Part shown: positions 37,799-47,209 of the stretch, piece by piece
Layout of the letters: each line of letters begins with the position of its first letter
How positions within the stretch are numbered: position 1 is the stretch's first letter
Program-made: the position numbers and the translations under genes
The notes under the pieces: generated by a model
Told to the model about the DNA's origin: nothing
Databases searched by the model: none
Seen by the model: only the letters and a program-made list of their open reading frames with translations
From: Leucobacter chinensis
GTDB taxonomy: Bacteria > Actinomycetota > Actinomycetes > Actinomycetales > Microbacteriaceae
DNA length: 64,000 nucleotides
NCBI RefSeq assembly: GCF_019049105.1
Contig: NZ_JAHQZR010000007.1
Location: 1-64,000 of the forward strand
Reading direction: 5' to 3'

Positions 37799-38852
37799 CC
37801 CCGTTCGGGGCACGGGCATGAAACGACGTATCGGGTTACACCCGGGAGTGTTCGTCGCGAGTCTCGTGCTTGTTATGCTTGCCGCAGCGGTGAGCCTCAT
37901 CGTCGGCGCCGGCGACATCTCGACCTCGGGTGTGTACGCAGTGCTCACCGGGGCGCCAGAACACACGGTGGCCGAGGCGACGATCGTGTACGAGATGCGC
38001 GTGCCCCGAACCCTCACTGCGCTGCTCGTCGGTGCGGCCCTCGGTATCGCGGGCAACGTGATGCAGGCGCTCACCGGCAACCCCCTCGCCGACCCCGGCA
38101 TTCTGGGCGTCAACGCGGGCGCGGGCTTTGCCGTGGTCGTTGCTGTCGGGGTGTTCGGCTTCGTGAGCTTCGACACTTACGTGTGGTTTTCGCTGCTCGG
38201 GGCAATGGCCGTATCGCTCGTGGTCTACGCCCTCTCGCTCACGATCGGTCGTGGATCGCCCTTCACCGTGCTCTTGAGCGGCGTTGCGATCTCGGCCGTG
38301 CTCACGGGCATTGCGACGGCGCTCGCCGTTGTCGACCCGGCGCGTTTTAATGCGTTGCGCGGGTGGATGTCGGGCACGGTGGCGGGGCGTGACCTTGACA
38401 CGATCGGGCAGGGGGCCATGGTTATTGGCGTCGGTGTTCTCGTCGTGTGCCTGTGCGTCAGGCCGCTCTCGCAGCTCGGACTCGGGGCAGAGACAGCGAG
38501 GGCACTCGGCGTGAACGTCGGCTATACGAGAATCACCGCTGCCATCGCGGTCATGCTGTTGGCAGGCGGAGCGACTGCGCTCGCGGGGCCCATCGTGTTT
38601 ATTGGGCTCATGGTGCCGCACCTCTCGCGTCTGCTCGTGGGCCTGCGACTGGGTGCATCGCTCGTGTACAGCGCGCTCGCGGGAGGCCTGCTGCTACTCA
38701 TCGCCGACATGGCAGGGCGCGTGCTGATTCCGCCGGGGGAGGCGCCGGCCGGCCTCGTCACCGCCGTCATCGGTGCGCCGGTGCTTGCTGCTCTCGCACG
38801 CCGCATTGGCACGAGCTCCGAGAACGGGTCAGAGAGGGAAGGCAACGCATGA
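37785..38852 (+). CDS. FecCD family permease, first of a pair
   Basis: About 355 residues; start is uncertain (ATG 37785, or ATG 37818 giving MKRRIGLHPG; neither has a strong site, and a GTG at 37758 overlaps the preceding gene more). About 10 helices. Family motifs are RVPRTLTALLVGAALGIAGNVMQALTGNPLADPGILGVNAGAGF and VFIGLMVPHLSRLLVG. It forms a heterodimer with the next permease. Confidence 0.88.
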   Translation: MLRRSPVRGTGMKRRIGLHPGVFVASLVLVMLAAAVSLIVGAGDISTSGVYAVLTGAPEHTVAEATIVYEMRVPRTLTALLVGAALGIAGNVMQALTGNPLADPGILGVNAGAGFAVVVAVGVFGFVSFDTYVWFSLLGAMAVSLVVYALSLTIGRGSPFTVLLSGVAISAVLTGIATALAVVDPARFNALRGWMSGTVAGRDLDTIGQGAMVIGVGVLVVCLCVRPLSQLGLGAETARALGVNVGYTRITAAIAVMLLAGGATALAGPIVFIGLMVPHLSRLLVGLRLGASLVYSALAGGLLLLIADMAGRVLIPPGEAPAGLVTAVIGAPVLAALARRIGTSSENGSEREGNA

Positions 38853-39907
38853 GCAGCTCAGCACGCCCGCGTCCCGTTGAGTTTGGGCCGTGGCGCAGGC
38901 CCGTGCGTTTTGCTCGGGTCTCGGGCTTTGTGAACACTCGCTCGGTACTGATCGGGGTAGTGGCCACCATCGTTGCCGCAGCAGCGTTCGTTGCCGCGGT
39001 CTCGCTCGGCAAATACTCGGTTCCGTTTGCTGAGACCCTGCAGATTTTGCGCGGGGTCGACACCGGTTTCTCGGCAACCGTGGTGCTTGAGTGGCGGCTC
39101 CCAAGAGCCGTTGCTGCGCTCGGCTTTGGTGCGGCGCTTGGGATCTCGGGCGCGATTTTTCAGTCGGTCACGCGAAACCCGCTGGGCAGCCCCGATGTGA
39201 TCGGGCTGAGCGCCGGCGCCTTTACCGGAGTGCTCTGCGCGATGGCCTGGTTCGAGACCCCGCTCGCCGTGACGGTGAGCGCGCTCTTGGGCGGCCTCGC
39301 CGCGGGGCTCATCGTGTACGTCGTGGCCTACCGCAAGGGGCTCTCAGGGGCGAGGTTCGTGGTTGTCGGCATCGCCGTTTCGGCGGCGCTCACCGCGATC
39401 AACCAGATGCTTCTCCTGCGCATGAGCACCGCGACCGCGACGACCGCGAGTATCTGGGCGCAGGGAACCCTCGTCGAGGTGCGGTGGGAGTCGGTGACGC
39501 CGGTGCTGTGCATCATTCTGCTGCTGTGCTGCGTGGTGGTTCCTCTCGCCCCCGCACTCGGGCAGCTCGAACTCGGAGACAACGCGGCGGCCTCGACCGG
39601 CGTGCGCGTTGAGCGCGCGAGACTCGCGCTGCTGTGCCTCGGCATCTTGCTCACGGCGGTCGTGACGAGTATCACCGGCCCCATCGCCTTTGTCGCGCTC
39701 GTGGCGCCGCAACTCGCGAGGTTGCTCTCGGGAGCAGCCGGTGCCACGCTGCTCGGCTCGGCCGCAACCGGCGCGCTGCTCTTGAGCGTCTCAGACGTTG
39801 TCTCGGCACATCTCTTTCCCGCTTCAGTTCCGGTCGGGGTGGTGACCGCCGTCATCGGTGGCGTCTACCTGCTCTGGCTCATTATCGCAAAGGCAAGACA
39901 ACGATGA
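38849..39907 (+). CDS. FecCD family permease, second of a pair
   Basis: 352 residues from ATG 38849 (ATGA overlap, AGAGAGGGAAGG upstream). About 10 helices. Family motifs are RLPRAVAALGFGAALGISGAIFQSVTRNPLGSPDVIGLSAGAFTG and GPIAFVALVAPQLARLLSG. It completes the FepD/FepG-like pair of the second importer. The stop overlaps the ATPase start. Confidence 0.92.
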   Translation: MSSSARPRPVEFGPWRRPVRFARVSGFVNTRSVLIGVVATIVAAAAFVAAVSLGKYSVPFAETLQILRGVDTGFSATVVLEWRLPRAVAALGFGAALGISGAIFQSVTRNPLGSPDVIGLSAGAFTGVLCAMAWFETPLAVTVSALLGGLAAGLIVYVVAYRKGLSGARFVVVGIAVSAALTAINQMLLLRMSTATATTASIWAQGTLVEVRWESVTPVLCIILLLCCVVVPLAPALGQLELGDNAAASTGVRVERARLALLCLGILLTAVVTSITGPIAFVALVAPQLARLLSGAAGATLLGSAATGALLLSVSDVVSAHLFPASVPVGVVTAVIGGVYLLWLIIAKARQR

Positions 39908-40740
39908 TCGAAATGCGTGACGCGACCCTGGGCTACGGCTCGGCGATCGTGTGCGAAGAGCTGCAACTCGCGGTTCCCGAGGGGTCGTTGACCATGATCA
40001 TCGGCCCGAACGGCTGCGGTAAGTCGACCGTGCTGAAGGCGCTCTCGCGGGCCATTGCCCCGAGGGTCGGGCAAGTGGTGCTCGACGGTGCCGACATTCG
40101 TGGTTTGGGCACCAAGCAGCTCGCGAAGCGGCTCGGCATTCTCTCGCAACACTCGCGTGCACCCGAGGGCATTCGTGTTGCCGAGCTTGTGGCGAGGGGG
40201 CGTTACCCGCACCAACGCGCATTGCAACGGTGGAGTGAGGTCGACGAGCGGGCCGTGGCCGAGGCGATGGACATAACGGGCGTCGCTGAGTTCTCTGGTC
40301 ACGCTGTCGATCAGCTCTCTGGCGGGCAGCGGCAGCGGGTGTGGATCGCGATGGTTCTTGCCCAGCAAACGCCGCTCCTCTTGCTCGATGAGCCGACCAC
40401 CTACCTTGATCTCGCGCACCAGCTCGAGATTCTCGAGCTCTGCGCCGCGCTCACCGCAGAGCAGGGGCGAACGGTTGTCGCGGTCATGCACGACCTCTCG
40501 CAGGCGGTGCGTTACGCGACCCATCTCATTGCGATGCGGGGTGGCGAGATTGTCTCGGCAGGCTCACCCGAAGCGGTCGTGACCCCGGGTCTCGTGCGCG
40601 AGGTATTCGGGGTTGAGGCCTCGGTCATGAACGACCCGGCAACGGGCCTGCCCGTCGTTGTGCCGGTTCGTACGGTTGGCCCCGGGCAGAGGGCGGTCGA
40701 TTCGGCCGCAACCATAAGGCTCTCAGGGGGTGGCCGGTGA
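39904..40740 (+). CDS. siderophore ABC transporter ATPase (FecE/FepC type)
   Basis: 278 residues from ATG 39904 (ATGA). Walker A IIGPNGCGKSTVLKALSRA, signature LSGGQRQRVWIAMVLAQQT, Walker B LLLLDEPTTYLDLAHQLEIL and H-loop AVMHDLSQAVRYATH are intact; the NxCGKS P-loop and QRQRVWIAM are typical for FepC-like ATPases. The GTGA end overlaps the multicopper oxidase gene, which is therefore translated with the importer. Confidence 0.93.
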   Translation: MIEMRDATLGYGSAIVCEELQLAVPEGSLTMIIGPNGCGKSTVLKALSRAIAPRVGQVVLDGADIRGLGTKQLAKRLGILSQHSRAPEGIRVAELVARGRYPHQRALQRWSEVDERAVAEAMDITGVAEFSGHAVDQLSGGQRQRVWIAMVLAQQTPLLLLDEPTTYLDLAHQLEILELCAALTAEQGRTVVAVMHDLSQAVRYATHLIAMRGGEIVSAGSPEAVVTPGLVREVFGVEASVMNDPATGLPVVVPVRTVGPGQRAVDSAATIRLSGGGR

Positions 40741-42281
40741 GCAGCGGGTTTTCGCGAAGGAGCTTTTTGCGTGCCGCCGGCGGCAGCGCCCTCGGAATGC
40801 TGGGTGCCGGCATGCTCGCCTCCTGTGCCTCGTCGCACCCGTCGTACATTCTCGCGAGCGATCAAGAGGTGCGTGCGGCAGAGGCTGCGCGTGCCTTCAG
40901 CGGCACGACGGTGCATCGGCGGCTGACCGCCGAGCAAGAGCTCATTACGCTCGAGCCGGGAAAGCATATGAACACCTGGGGTTTTCGCGGCGAAGAGGCG
41001 CTCGCGGCGCTCGGGCCCACGATCACCGCGAGTAAGAACGACCGACTCTTGGTTGAGGTCGATAATCGACTCACGCAAGAGACTTCGGTGCACTGGCACG
41101 GGTTGCGCATTCGCAATGATATGGACGGTGCGCCACCTGACACTCAAGCAGCCATCGAACCCAGCGAATCATTCACCTACGACTTTCTGCTTCCTGACCA
41201 CGGCACGTACTGGTACCACTCCCACACGGGCGTGCAGGCCGACCGCAGCATGTTCGGGGCGCTCGTGGTTGAGAACCCGCAGGATGAGAGCGGCGCCGAC
41301 GTTGACCACGTGCTTGTGCTCGACGACTGGTTGCTTGAGCGAACGACGCCGGAAGAGGTGCTCGCGGCGCTCGGAGCAGTGACCGAGGGAGGTCATGACC
41401 ACGGCGCCCCGGTCGACGATGGCTCGTTTGCGACCCCTGCAGCCCGTGAACTTGTCGAGCAGGGCATGGGGCACTCCGCAATGCTCGGTGGCCCGTCGCA
41501 ACACCTGGCGTATCCGACCCACCTCATCAACGGGCGGCCCGTGAGTGACCCCGACCGGCTCGAGGCCTCGCCAGGGGCAGCCGTTCGGCTGAGGGTGATT
41601 AACGCTTCGGCCGAGACTCCGTATCGCATCGCGCTCGCGGGACACAGGGTTAAGGTCATCGCGACCGACGGCTTCGACGCTGAACCATTTGAGACCGACG
41701 CGGTGCTCATCGCGCCGGCGCAGCGCGTCGATCTCCTGGTTCGCCTTCGAAGCGGGGCGTGGCCCTTTGTCGCCCGGGTTGAGGGGCGTGAAGGCGCGGG
41801 GCTCGCGGTACTCGCGACAAGTGATGCCGTGGGCGAGACTCCTCGCGGGCACGAAGCGACGCGACTTGCCGAGCTCGACCGTACCGTTGCGACCGACAGT
41901 GATCTGCGGCCGGCGCCAGAGAGCGTGCTCGATGAGCGCGACCCCGATCTCGTGTGGCGGCTCGACCTCATCGAGTTACCCGACACGTACGTGTGGGGCA
42001 TCGCGGGCGACGACGCCACGAGTATGCGCCCTCGGGAGGGCGATCGGGTGCGCATCGAACTGACCAACGAGACCTCGATGTGGCACCCCATGCACCTGCA
42101 CGGGCACACCTTCGCCTCGCGCACCCACAACGGGTTGAGGCGCGATACCGAGATTGTGCTGCCGGGAGAAACAGCCGTGCTCGACTTCGAGGCGACCAAC
42201 CCGGGCCGCTGGATGATCCACTGCCACAATGCCTACCACTTCGTCGCGGGAATGACCGCGCCGATTCGTTACGTTCGCTAA
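40737..42281 (+). CDS. Tat-exported multicopper oxidase
   Basis: 514 residues. Tat signal SRRSFLRAAGGSALGMLGAGMLASCAS (twin Arg, and a Cys that could be a lipobox). Copper ligands in order: SVHWHGLRI (about 119), YWYHSHTGVQ (about 157), HPMHLHGHTF (about 450) and HCHNAYHFVAGM (about 495; type 1 Cys, His and axial Met), so all four copper sites are predicted. It lies directly behind the siderophore ATPase (GTGA) and before a cupredoxin. It may oxidise Fe(II), Cu(I) or catechol siderophores at the cell surface; laccase activity on a phenolate siderophore is an alternative. Confidence 0.9.
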   Translation: MSSGFSRRSFLRAAGGSALGMLGAGMLASCASSHPSYILASDQEVRAAEAARAFSGTTVHRRLTAEQELITLEPGKHMNTWGFRGEEALAALGPTITASKNDRLLVEVDNRLTQETSVHWHGLRIRNDMDGAPPDTQAAIEPSESFTYDFLLPDHGTYWYHSHTGVQADRSMFGALVVENPQDESGADVDHVLVLDDWLLERTTPEEVLAALGAVTEGGHDHGAPVDDGSFATPAARELVEQGMGHSAMLGGPSQHLAYPTHLINGRPVSDPDRLEASPGAAVRLRVINASAETPYRIALAGHRVKVIATDGFDAEPFETDAVLIAPAQRVDLLVRLRSGAWPFVARVEGREGAGLAVLATSDAVGETPRGHEATRLAELDRTVATDSDLRPAPESVLDERDPDLVWRLDLIELPDTYVWGIAGDDATSMRPREGDRVRIELTNETSMWHPMHLHGHTFASRTHNGLRRDTEIVLPGETAVLDFEATNPGRWMIHCHNAYHFVAGMTAPIRYVR

Positions 42282-42333
42282 CACGCCCGTGTCTGGCGCA
42301 CCCGAGCATCACGCTCACTGGAAAGGAATACAC

Positions 42334-42693
42334 ATGAACGACCGTCTCATTCGCAAAGCACGCCCCGCGGGCCTCGCTGCAGTGCTCATCGCGCCGCTTC
42401 TCGCATTCAGCCTCATGGGCTGCGCCCCACAGGGAGAAGAGCACGTGGTGACGATCGACGGGCTCAAGTACAGCCCCGCTGAACTCGAGATTCACCCCGG
42501 TGACAAGGTGGTGTGGAACATGACGTCGACCGGCATGGCTCACGATGTCGTATCAAACGACGGGCTCTTTCAGAGCGAACTCTTGAACGAAGGTGAGTTC
42601 TCGCATACCTTTACGAAAGAGGGGGAGTACGGCTACCACTGCACGCCGCACCCGACCATGACCGGCATGATTACGGTTGTCGCACCAGAATAG
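42334..42693 (+). CDS. cupredoxin lipoprotein (plastocyanin-like)
   Basis: 119 residues from ATG 42334 (AAAGGA 6 nt upstream; the open frame reaches 42289). Lipoprotein signal AVLIAPLLAFSLMGCAP, then one cupredoxin domain with blue-copper ligands His in GMAHDVV, and Cys, His, Met in YHCTPHPTMTGM. It is the likely electron or copper partner of the multicopper oxidase upstream, 52 nt away. Confidence 0.9.
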   Translation: MNDRLIRKARPAGLAAVLIAPLLAFSLMGCAPQGEEHVVTIDGLKYSPAELEIHPGDKVVWNMTSTGMAHDVVSNDGLFQSELLNEGEFSHTFTKEGEYGYHCTPHPTMTGMITVVAPE

Positions 42694-42696
42694 GCG

Positions 42697-43959
42697 ATGA
42701 AGCGCACGATGACGAACCCGAATACACCGCACACCTCGCAGGCTCCGACACCCGAGAAACCGCAGATCGTTCTGCTGTTGCTCACCGTTTTTCTCGCCTA
42801 CCTCGGGCAAATGACGCTCAACCCCATCATTGCGCCGCTCGCGAGAAAGGTGGGGCTTGCCGAGTGGCAGGTCGGGGTGACGATCAGCGTTGCTGCGATG
42901 ATGGTCGTGCTCACGAGCCAATTTTGGGGCAGGGCTTCGCAGGTGAGGGGGCACAAACGAGTGCTCATCGTTGCTCTGGGGCTCGCGACCCTCAGCATGG
43001 CGGGCTTCGCGCTGGTCGTGGCGCTTGGCATGCGCGGCATCGTCGTCGGAGTGACGCTCTTCTGTCTCTTCCTGCTGCTGCGCGGCGTCGGGTTTGGTGC
43101 GGCGATCGCGGCGGTTGCCCCGACGGCCCAATCGTACGTGGCCTCGGTCACGCACGATGAGGCAACTCGCACGAAGGGTATGGCCGGCATCGGCGCGGTC
43201 CAGGGTGTTGCGATGATCGGTGGTGCCGTCGTTGGTGGGGCGCTCGCCGGCGTGCACCTGCTCCTGCCCATCTCGGTGGTGCCGGTGCTGCTTGCTGGCG
43301 CGCTCGTGCTCGTGGCCGTGAAGCTCCGCTCGAGCGCCTCGACTGCGAGCATGGCGGCGGCCGTACGGGTGCGGGCGACTGACACGCGCATATGGCCCTT
43401 CTTGCTCGCGGGCTTTGGCATGTTTACGTCGCTCGGGTTTATGCAGGTGCTGATCGGCTTTGTCGTGCAAGACCGGCTGCAACTGAGCCCCGAAACGACG
43501 GGCGTCGTCACGGGGGCCTCGTTGCTCGCGGCGGGGCTCGGCATGGTCTTCTCGCAGGCGGTCGTGGTGCCGAGGAGCGGGTGGCGTCCGGTGACCCTCT
43601 TGCGTGTTGGCAGTCTCGTTGCCTTGGTGGGGTTCGTGCTGCTCGTGCCCGATCTCGGCATGGCGGTGCTGCTCATCGCGATCTTGCTCATCGGCTTCGG
43701 TCTCGGCATTGCGATGCCGGGTTACACGGCAGGCCCGACCCTCTGCGTTCAGCCCGAAGAGCAGGGCGCAGTTGCGGGGCTCATCGGCGCGACGAACGGT
43801 CTCACCTTCGTGCTGGCTCCAACCGCAAGTACCGTGCTCTATGCCGTGTGGCAGCCGCTGCCGCTCATCGTCGGGGCGCTGCTCATGGCGCTTGTCGCTC
43901 TGTTCGTCTGGTTGCACCCGAGGTTTGGGCGTGCGGTGGGGAGCATGCCTGGCGCGTGA
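42697..43959 (+). CDS. MFS transporter
   Basis: 420 residues with about 12 membrane helices (LLTVFLAYLGQMTLNPIIAPLA, VGVTISVAAMMVVLTSQFWGRAS, motif-A-like GRASQVRGHKRVL). It resembles drug or siderophore exporters. It starts 3 nt after the cupredoxin stop, so it ends this operon. The substrate is not predictable; export of the copper- or iron-binding ligand after use is a possibility. Confidence 0.85.
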   Translation: MKRTMTNPNTPHTSQAPTPEKPQIVLLLLTVFLAYLGQMTLNPIIAPLARKVGLAEWQVGVTISVAAMMVVLTSQFWGRASQVRGHKRVLIVALGLATLSMAGFALVVALGMRGIVVGVTLFCLFLLLRGVGFGAAIAAVAPTAQSYVASVTHDEATRTKGMAGIGAVQGVAMIGGAVVGGALAGVHLLLPISVVPVLLAGALVLVAVKLRSSASTASMAAAVRVRATDTRIWPFLLAGFGMFTSLGFMQVLIGFVVQDRLQLSPETTGVVTGASLLAAGLGMVFSQAVVVPRSGWRPVTLLRVGSLVALVGFVLLVPDLGMAVLLIAILLIGFGLGIAMPGYTAGPTLCVQPEEQGAVAGLIGATNGLTFVLAPTASTVLYAVWQPLPLIVGALLMALVALFVWLHPRFGRAVGSMPGA

Positions 43960-44444
43960 GATGCTGCGCGAAGCCGAAAGCGTCGCGCAGTGGGCGGCGG
44001 ATCATGCCCGGTAGCTGCCCGCGACGCGTACCCGGCGCGGGCGCTTTGCATCTCGCGACGCGTAACATTTGGGTGGGGCGCGGCCTCATCGCGTAGTCAA
44101 AAGTTTAGGTGCGCGTAGTTCGTCTCGAAGTTGCACGCATCTTTGTGTGAAAGCTCTCGTCGGGGTTGAGTGGTGGCGTTTACTAGTAACTATCACCGCA
44201 ACGGTCATAACGGAGACGGGAAACCGGAACCCGACCGCGGTCCTTACAACTCCTGATGGTTTGACACCATTAGGCACAACTAGTCAGCGCCGAGCCGCAC
44301 TCACCCCTAACCTTCCGGAAGACCCTAGCCGCAAGGAACCCCAAAGAGTCCCGCTTGGCGCTGACTTATTTTTTTATACTGCTTCACGGGCACTGGTGAG
44401 GTTACTTCGATGGGCCCTGCACCACGCGAAAAGGAGAGCGTCAT
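43960..44444. other. 485-bp intergenic region before the LuxR regulator
   Basis: No ORF with coding character. It holds a repeated GCGACGCGTA, a palindrome TTACTAGTAA (44180-44189) inside a larger imperfect dyad, an operator-like inverted repeat TGATGGT-TTGAC-ACCATTA (44254-44272), then the structured terminator-like element at 44282-44375. GC content is visibly lower (about 44150-44420) than in the flanking genes. AAGGAG at 44430-44435 is the SD of the following gene. Confidence 0.6.
44282..44375 (+). ncRNA. structured leader or small RNA with terminator
   Basis: AGTCAGCGCC (44282-44291) pairs with GGCGCTGACT (44357-44366), extendable inward to 14 pairs (GAGC with GCTT, one G-U). About 57 nt lie inside, including the small palindrome CTTCCGGAAG. 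The stem is followed at once by TATTTTTTTAT, a good U-tract. A closed junction with a U-run fits an attenuator in the leader of the LuxR gene or the 3' part of a small RNA. It matches no riboswitch class I know. Confidence 0.5.
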
Positions 44445-47198
44445 TTGTCTGCCAAATCTCGGCCGCAAGAGATGCCACAGCGAAGCGCTTGGGGCACGCC
44501 TTCCGGTCGCGGGCCCGACGAATATGGTGGCTGGGAAGAAGCAACATCAGGTACGCTAAAGCCAACACATGGAGACACCCAGAATGATGGTTTGTTGGGG
44601 GCCCGCGGGCTGCGAACCACGGGAAGGGGAGGTTTGATGTACCCGAGAAATGCACTGGTGCAAAGCGTCGTACGCCATGTTATCGATGGCACCTCGGTCG
44701 CGATTGTTGGCCAGCACTGGTCGGGGCGCACCGAGCTTTTGAGACAGTGCGCTGAGGCGTTAAACGGGATAGGCCTCTCCCTCCTGCGGCTGAGGGGCAT
44801 TGAAAATGCGCCGGCCCTTGAAGCCTTCCGCGTCGCGTTCCCGAACCTGCGCCAAGTGCGCAACCCCGAGAGTGATCTCGCGATCGAGATTCAACGGGTT
44901 GTCTCACAACTCCTGAACGAGGGGCCAGCGGTCGTGGTCATCGATGACATCGACTTTCTTGACCATGCCTCGTGGGCGCTGCTCGAGCAAGTACACAAAG
45001 CGACAGGCGTGCCAATCATCGCAACCGTCGAGGCCCGCAGCGACCTGACGCCAGAAGACCACCTGCTGATTCGCGTCGCCCAGCCGGTCGTCAAGGTGAA
45101 CGTTGAGCCGTTGCCACTGGACGCGATTCACGACCTGCTCGAAGAACGTCTCGGCGATCACGTCGCGCCATCACTCAGCGGCCGTATTCACATGAAATCT
45201 GGCGGGCTGCCTGGCTTCGCGGTCACGTTTGCTGACGCTGGTAAGCGCCGCGGCACGATCCGCAAACAGGGCAACGTGTGGCATGACAGCCCCGACCTCT
45301 GGTCAGACGAGCTTGAAGGTGCCTTCGAATCGCTGTTGTACCGGTACCCGCAGCACACCCGAGAAGCTCTTGAGATGCTCGTGCTCACGGGGCCAATTGA
45401 CGTCGCGCAGGCTGCCGAGCTCATTGGGCAAGAAGAACTCGAGAAGCTTGAGGGCCGCGGGCTCGTGAGGCTCCTGAGCGCGGGTGGGCAGCCGCTCGTG
45501 ACGGTGAACCCTCCCGGCATTAGCGACTACTTTCGGAATCAGCCGAAGTCGGTGCGCGGCGTTCGCCTCAAGCAGCGTATCGAAGCGGTACTCGGCGACG
45601 ACTCGGTGCTCGAGTGGGAGGGGCACGCGTATGAGAACGGGGCCATCGCCGATCTCATTCCGCAGCCCGAAGTGCCACTGCTCGCGCGCGCTTTTCGTGA
45701 TCGTTTTGAGGTTGACCTCGCCCAAACGTGGCGGGCTTGGAAACGCAATAAGACCCTCATGCCCGCCATTCGGGCGCTTGACCTGAGGCTCACCGGTGAA
45801 TCGCCCGTCGGGCAGATCGAACGCATCATTGATGGCACCGACACGACCGGTGCTGAGGGCATGTACGCGCTCTACTACCGCTACCTGCACGCGCGTTGGC
45901 TCGTCACACAGGAGGTCTCGCTCGATCAGATCGAAGCGGTAATGCATGGCGAGGGTGATCTCGGTCACCCGGCGGCGATCGAAGCGCTCATGATTGGGTT
46001 TCGCGCCGAGCGCATCGCCATTACGCAGGAGTCGCTCACGCGCATTGCTGAGCTCGCCGAGATGCCGGGCCTTGACGGCCAGGTTGCCGGCCTTGTGCAC
46101 GTCGCGATGCACGCGCTCGGCGGGCAGCCTTCGCTCGCACTCGAACAAATTGAAAAGCTTGAAAAGGAAGCGGATCACAGCTGGGTGGCGCGGTTTGCCG
46201 CACCGCTGCGCGGCCTCGCGCTCGTCACCGGCGGTAGCCCGAACGCTGCCTTTGAGTGGGCCTCATCGCAACTGACACTCGCCCGTGAAGCCTACGACCG
46301 TGCGGCGATGGTTGCACAGGCCTATGTCGCGGTCATGTCGTTGCTCACGATGAGCCGCTACGCTGACGCGACCGCTGCGGGCAGCATTGTGGCTGGTGGC
46401 CAGTTTCAGGCCGCGAATCTGTTGTTCGGCCCAGATAAAGCGCTCATGAACGCCCTCGCGACAGCCGCGCTTCGCAGCGGCCGCGCGGGATCAGTCGAGA
46501 CGCTCATCGAACGGGGAGCCTCGTACCACGGGCGAAGCGACGCCGTGCCCATGGGGGCCGAGGGCTATCCCGCGGCGCTCATGACCGAGATCGACGAGGA
46601 ACCAGCCGTCACGAGTTCGCTCTACCGCGAGCTTGCTGAGGGGCTCACTGAGCGCGGTTACGAGTTCTCGGCGGCCGGTTCACTCATGCTCGCTATTCTG
46701 CTCGAGTTTGATCTGACGATTGCCCTCGTGCAGCGCGAAAAGCTGCTCAAAATGGGGGCGACGGTGTTTCTCGCCTATCTCGACGCGCAAATCGCGAGCC
46801 ACGGGCAAGACGCCGCCTCGCTCGTTGAAGCGGCTCGGTGGCTCAGACGCGAGCAGGCGAACGAGTCAGCGCTCACCCACTTCACCTCAGCGGTGCGCAT
46901 GTATCGTGCAGAGGGCAAAGAAGACGAGGCGCAGCGGGTGCGCGAAGAGATCGCCGATCTCATGGCGAGCGACCAGTCGGTTTCGGTTGCAAGTGCCACT
47001 CGTGTCGAGTCGAGTATCGGCTTCACGCAGCGTGAGCGCGAGATCATTGACCTTGTGGCGAAGGGGCTCAGTAACCCGCAGATCGCAGAGACACTGAGCC
47101 TCTCGGTGCGCACCGTTGAGACACACTTGCGAAATATTCGCAGGAAGTCTGGGGCGCTTGAGCGCGATGAGATTGGCGACTACTCGAAGCTTCGGTAG
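44445..47198 (+). CDS. large ATP-binding LuxR family regulator (LAL-like)
   Basis: 917 residues from TTG 44445 (AAGGAG 9 nt upstream); ATG 44637 with GGGGAGG is a good alternative that would remove 64 residues. N-terminal AAA/STAND-like ATPase: SVAIVGQHWSGRTELLRQC, where Arg replaces the Walker A Lys, and Walker B PAVVVIDDIDFLDH. The middle is helical repeats (TPR-like). The C-terminal LuxR HTH is GFTQREREIIDLVAKGLSNPQIAETLSLSVRTVETHLRNI. It probably activates transcription in response to an unknown signal. It is convergent with the AraC gene that follows, 11 nt apart. Confidence 0.85.
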   Translation: MSAKSRPQEMPQRSAWGTPSGRGPDEYGGWEEATSGTLKPTHGDTQNDGLLGARGLRTTGRGGLMYPRNALVQSVVRHVIDGTSVAIVGQHWSGRTELLRQCAEALNGIGLSLLRLRGIENAPALEAFRVAFPNLRQVRNPESDLAIEIQRVVSQLLNEGPAVVVIDDIDFLDHASWALLEQVHKATGVPIIATVEARSDLTPEDHLLIRVAQPVVKVNVEPLPLDAIHDLLEERLGDHVAPSLSGRIHMKSGGLPGFAVTFADAGKRRGTIRKQGNVWHDSPDLWSDELEGAFESLLYRYPQHTREALEMLVLTGPIDVAQAAELIGQEELEKLEGRGLVRLLSAGGQPLVTVNPPGISDYFRNQPKSVRGVRLKQRIEAVLGDDSVLEWEGHAYENGAIADLIPQPEVPLLARAFRDRFEVDLAQTWRAWKRNKTLMPAIRALDLRLTGESPVGQIERIIDGTDTTGAEGMYALYYRYLHARWLVTQEVSLDQIEAVMHGEGDLGHPAAIEALMIGFRAERIAITQESLTRIAELAEMPGLDGQVAGLVHVAMHALGGQPSLALEQIEKLEKEADHSWVARFAAPLRGLALVTGGSPNAAFEWASSQLTLAREAYDRAAMVAQAYVAVMSLLTMSRYADATAAGSIVAGGQFQAANLLFGPDKALMNALATAALRSGRAGSVETLIERGASYHGRSDAVPMGAEGYPAALMTEIDEEPAVTSSLYRELAEGLTERGYEFSAAGSLMLAILLEFDLTIALVQREKLLKMGATVFLAYLDAQIASHGQDAASLVEAARWLRREQANESALTHFTSAVRMYRAEGKEDEAQRVREEIADLMASDQSVSVASATRVESSIGFTQREREIIDLVAKGLSNPQIAETLSLSVRTVETHLRNIRRKSGALERDEIGDYSKLR

Positions 47199-47209
47199 TG
47201 GTGCGGGCC

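Noticed and set aside
44380-44444. Cobalamin riboswitch suggested by GGGCACTGGTGAGG near the LuxR gene
   Set aside because: Only a short chance match to the B12-box surroundings; the other conserved blocks of that riboswitch are missing.
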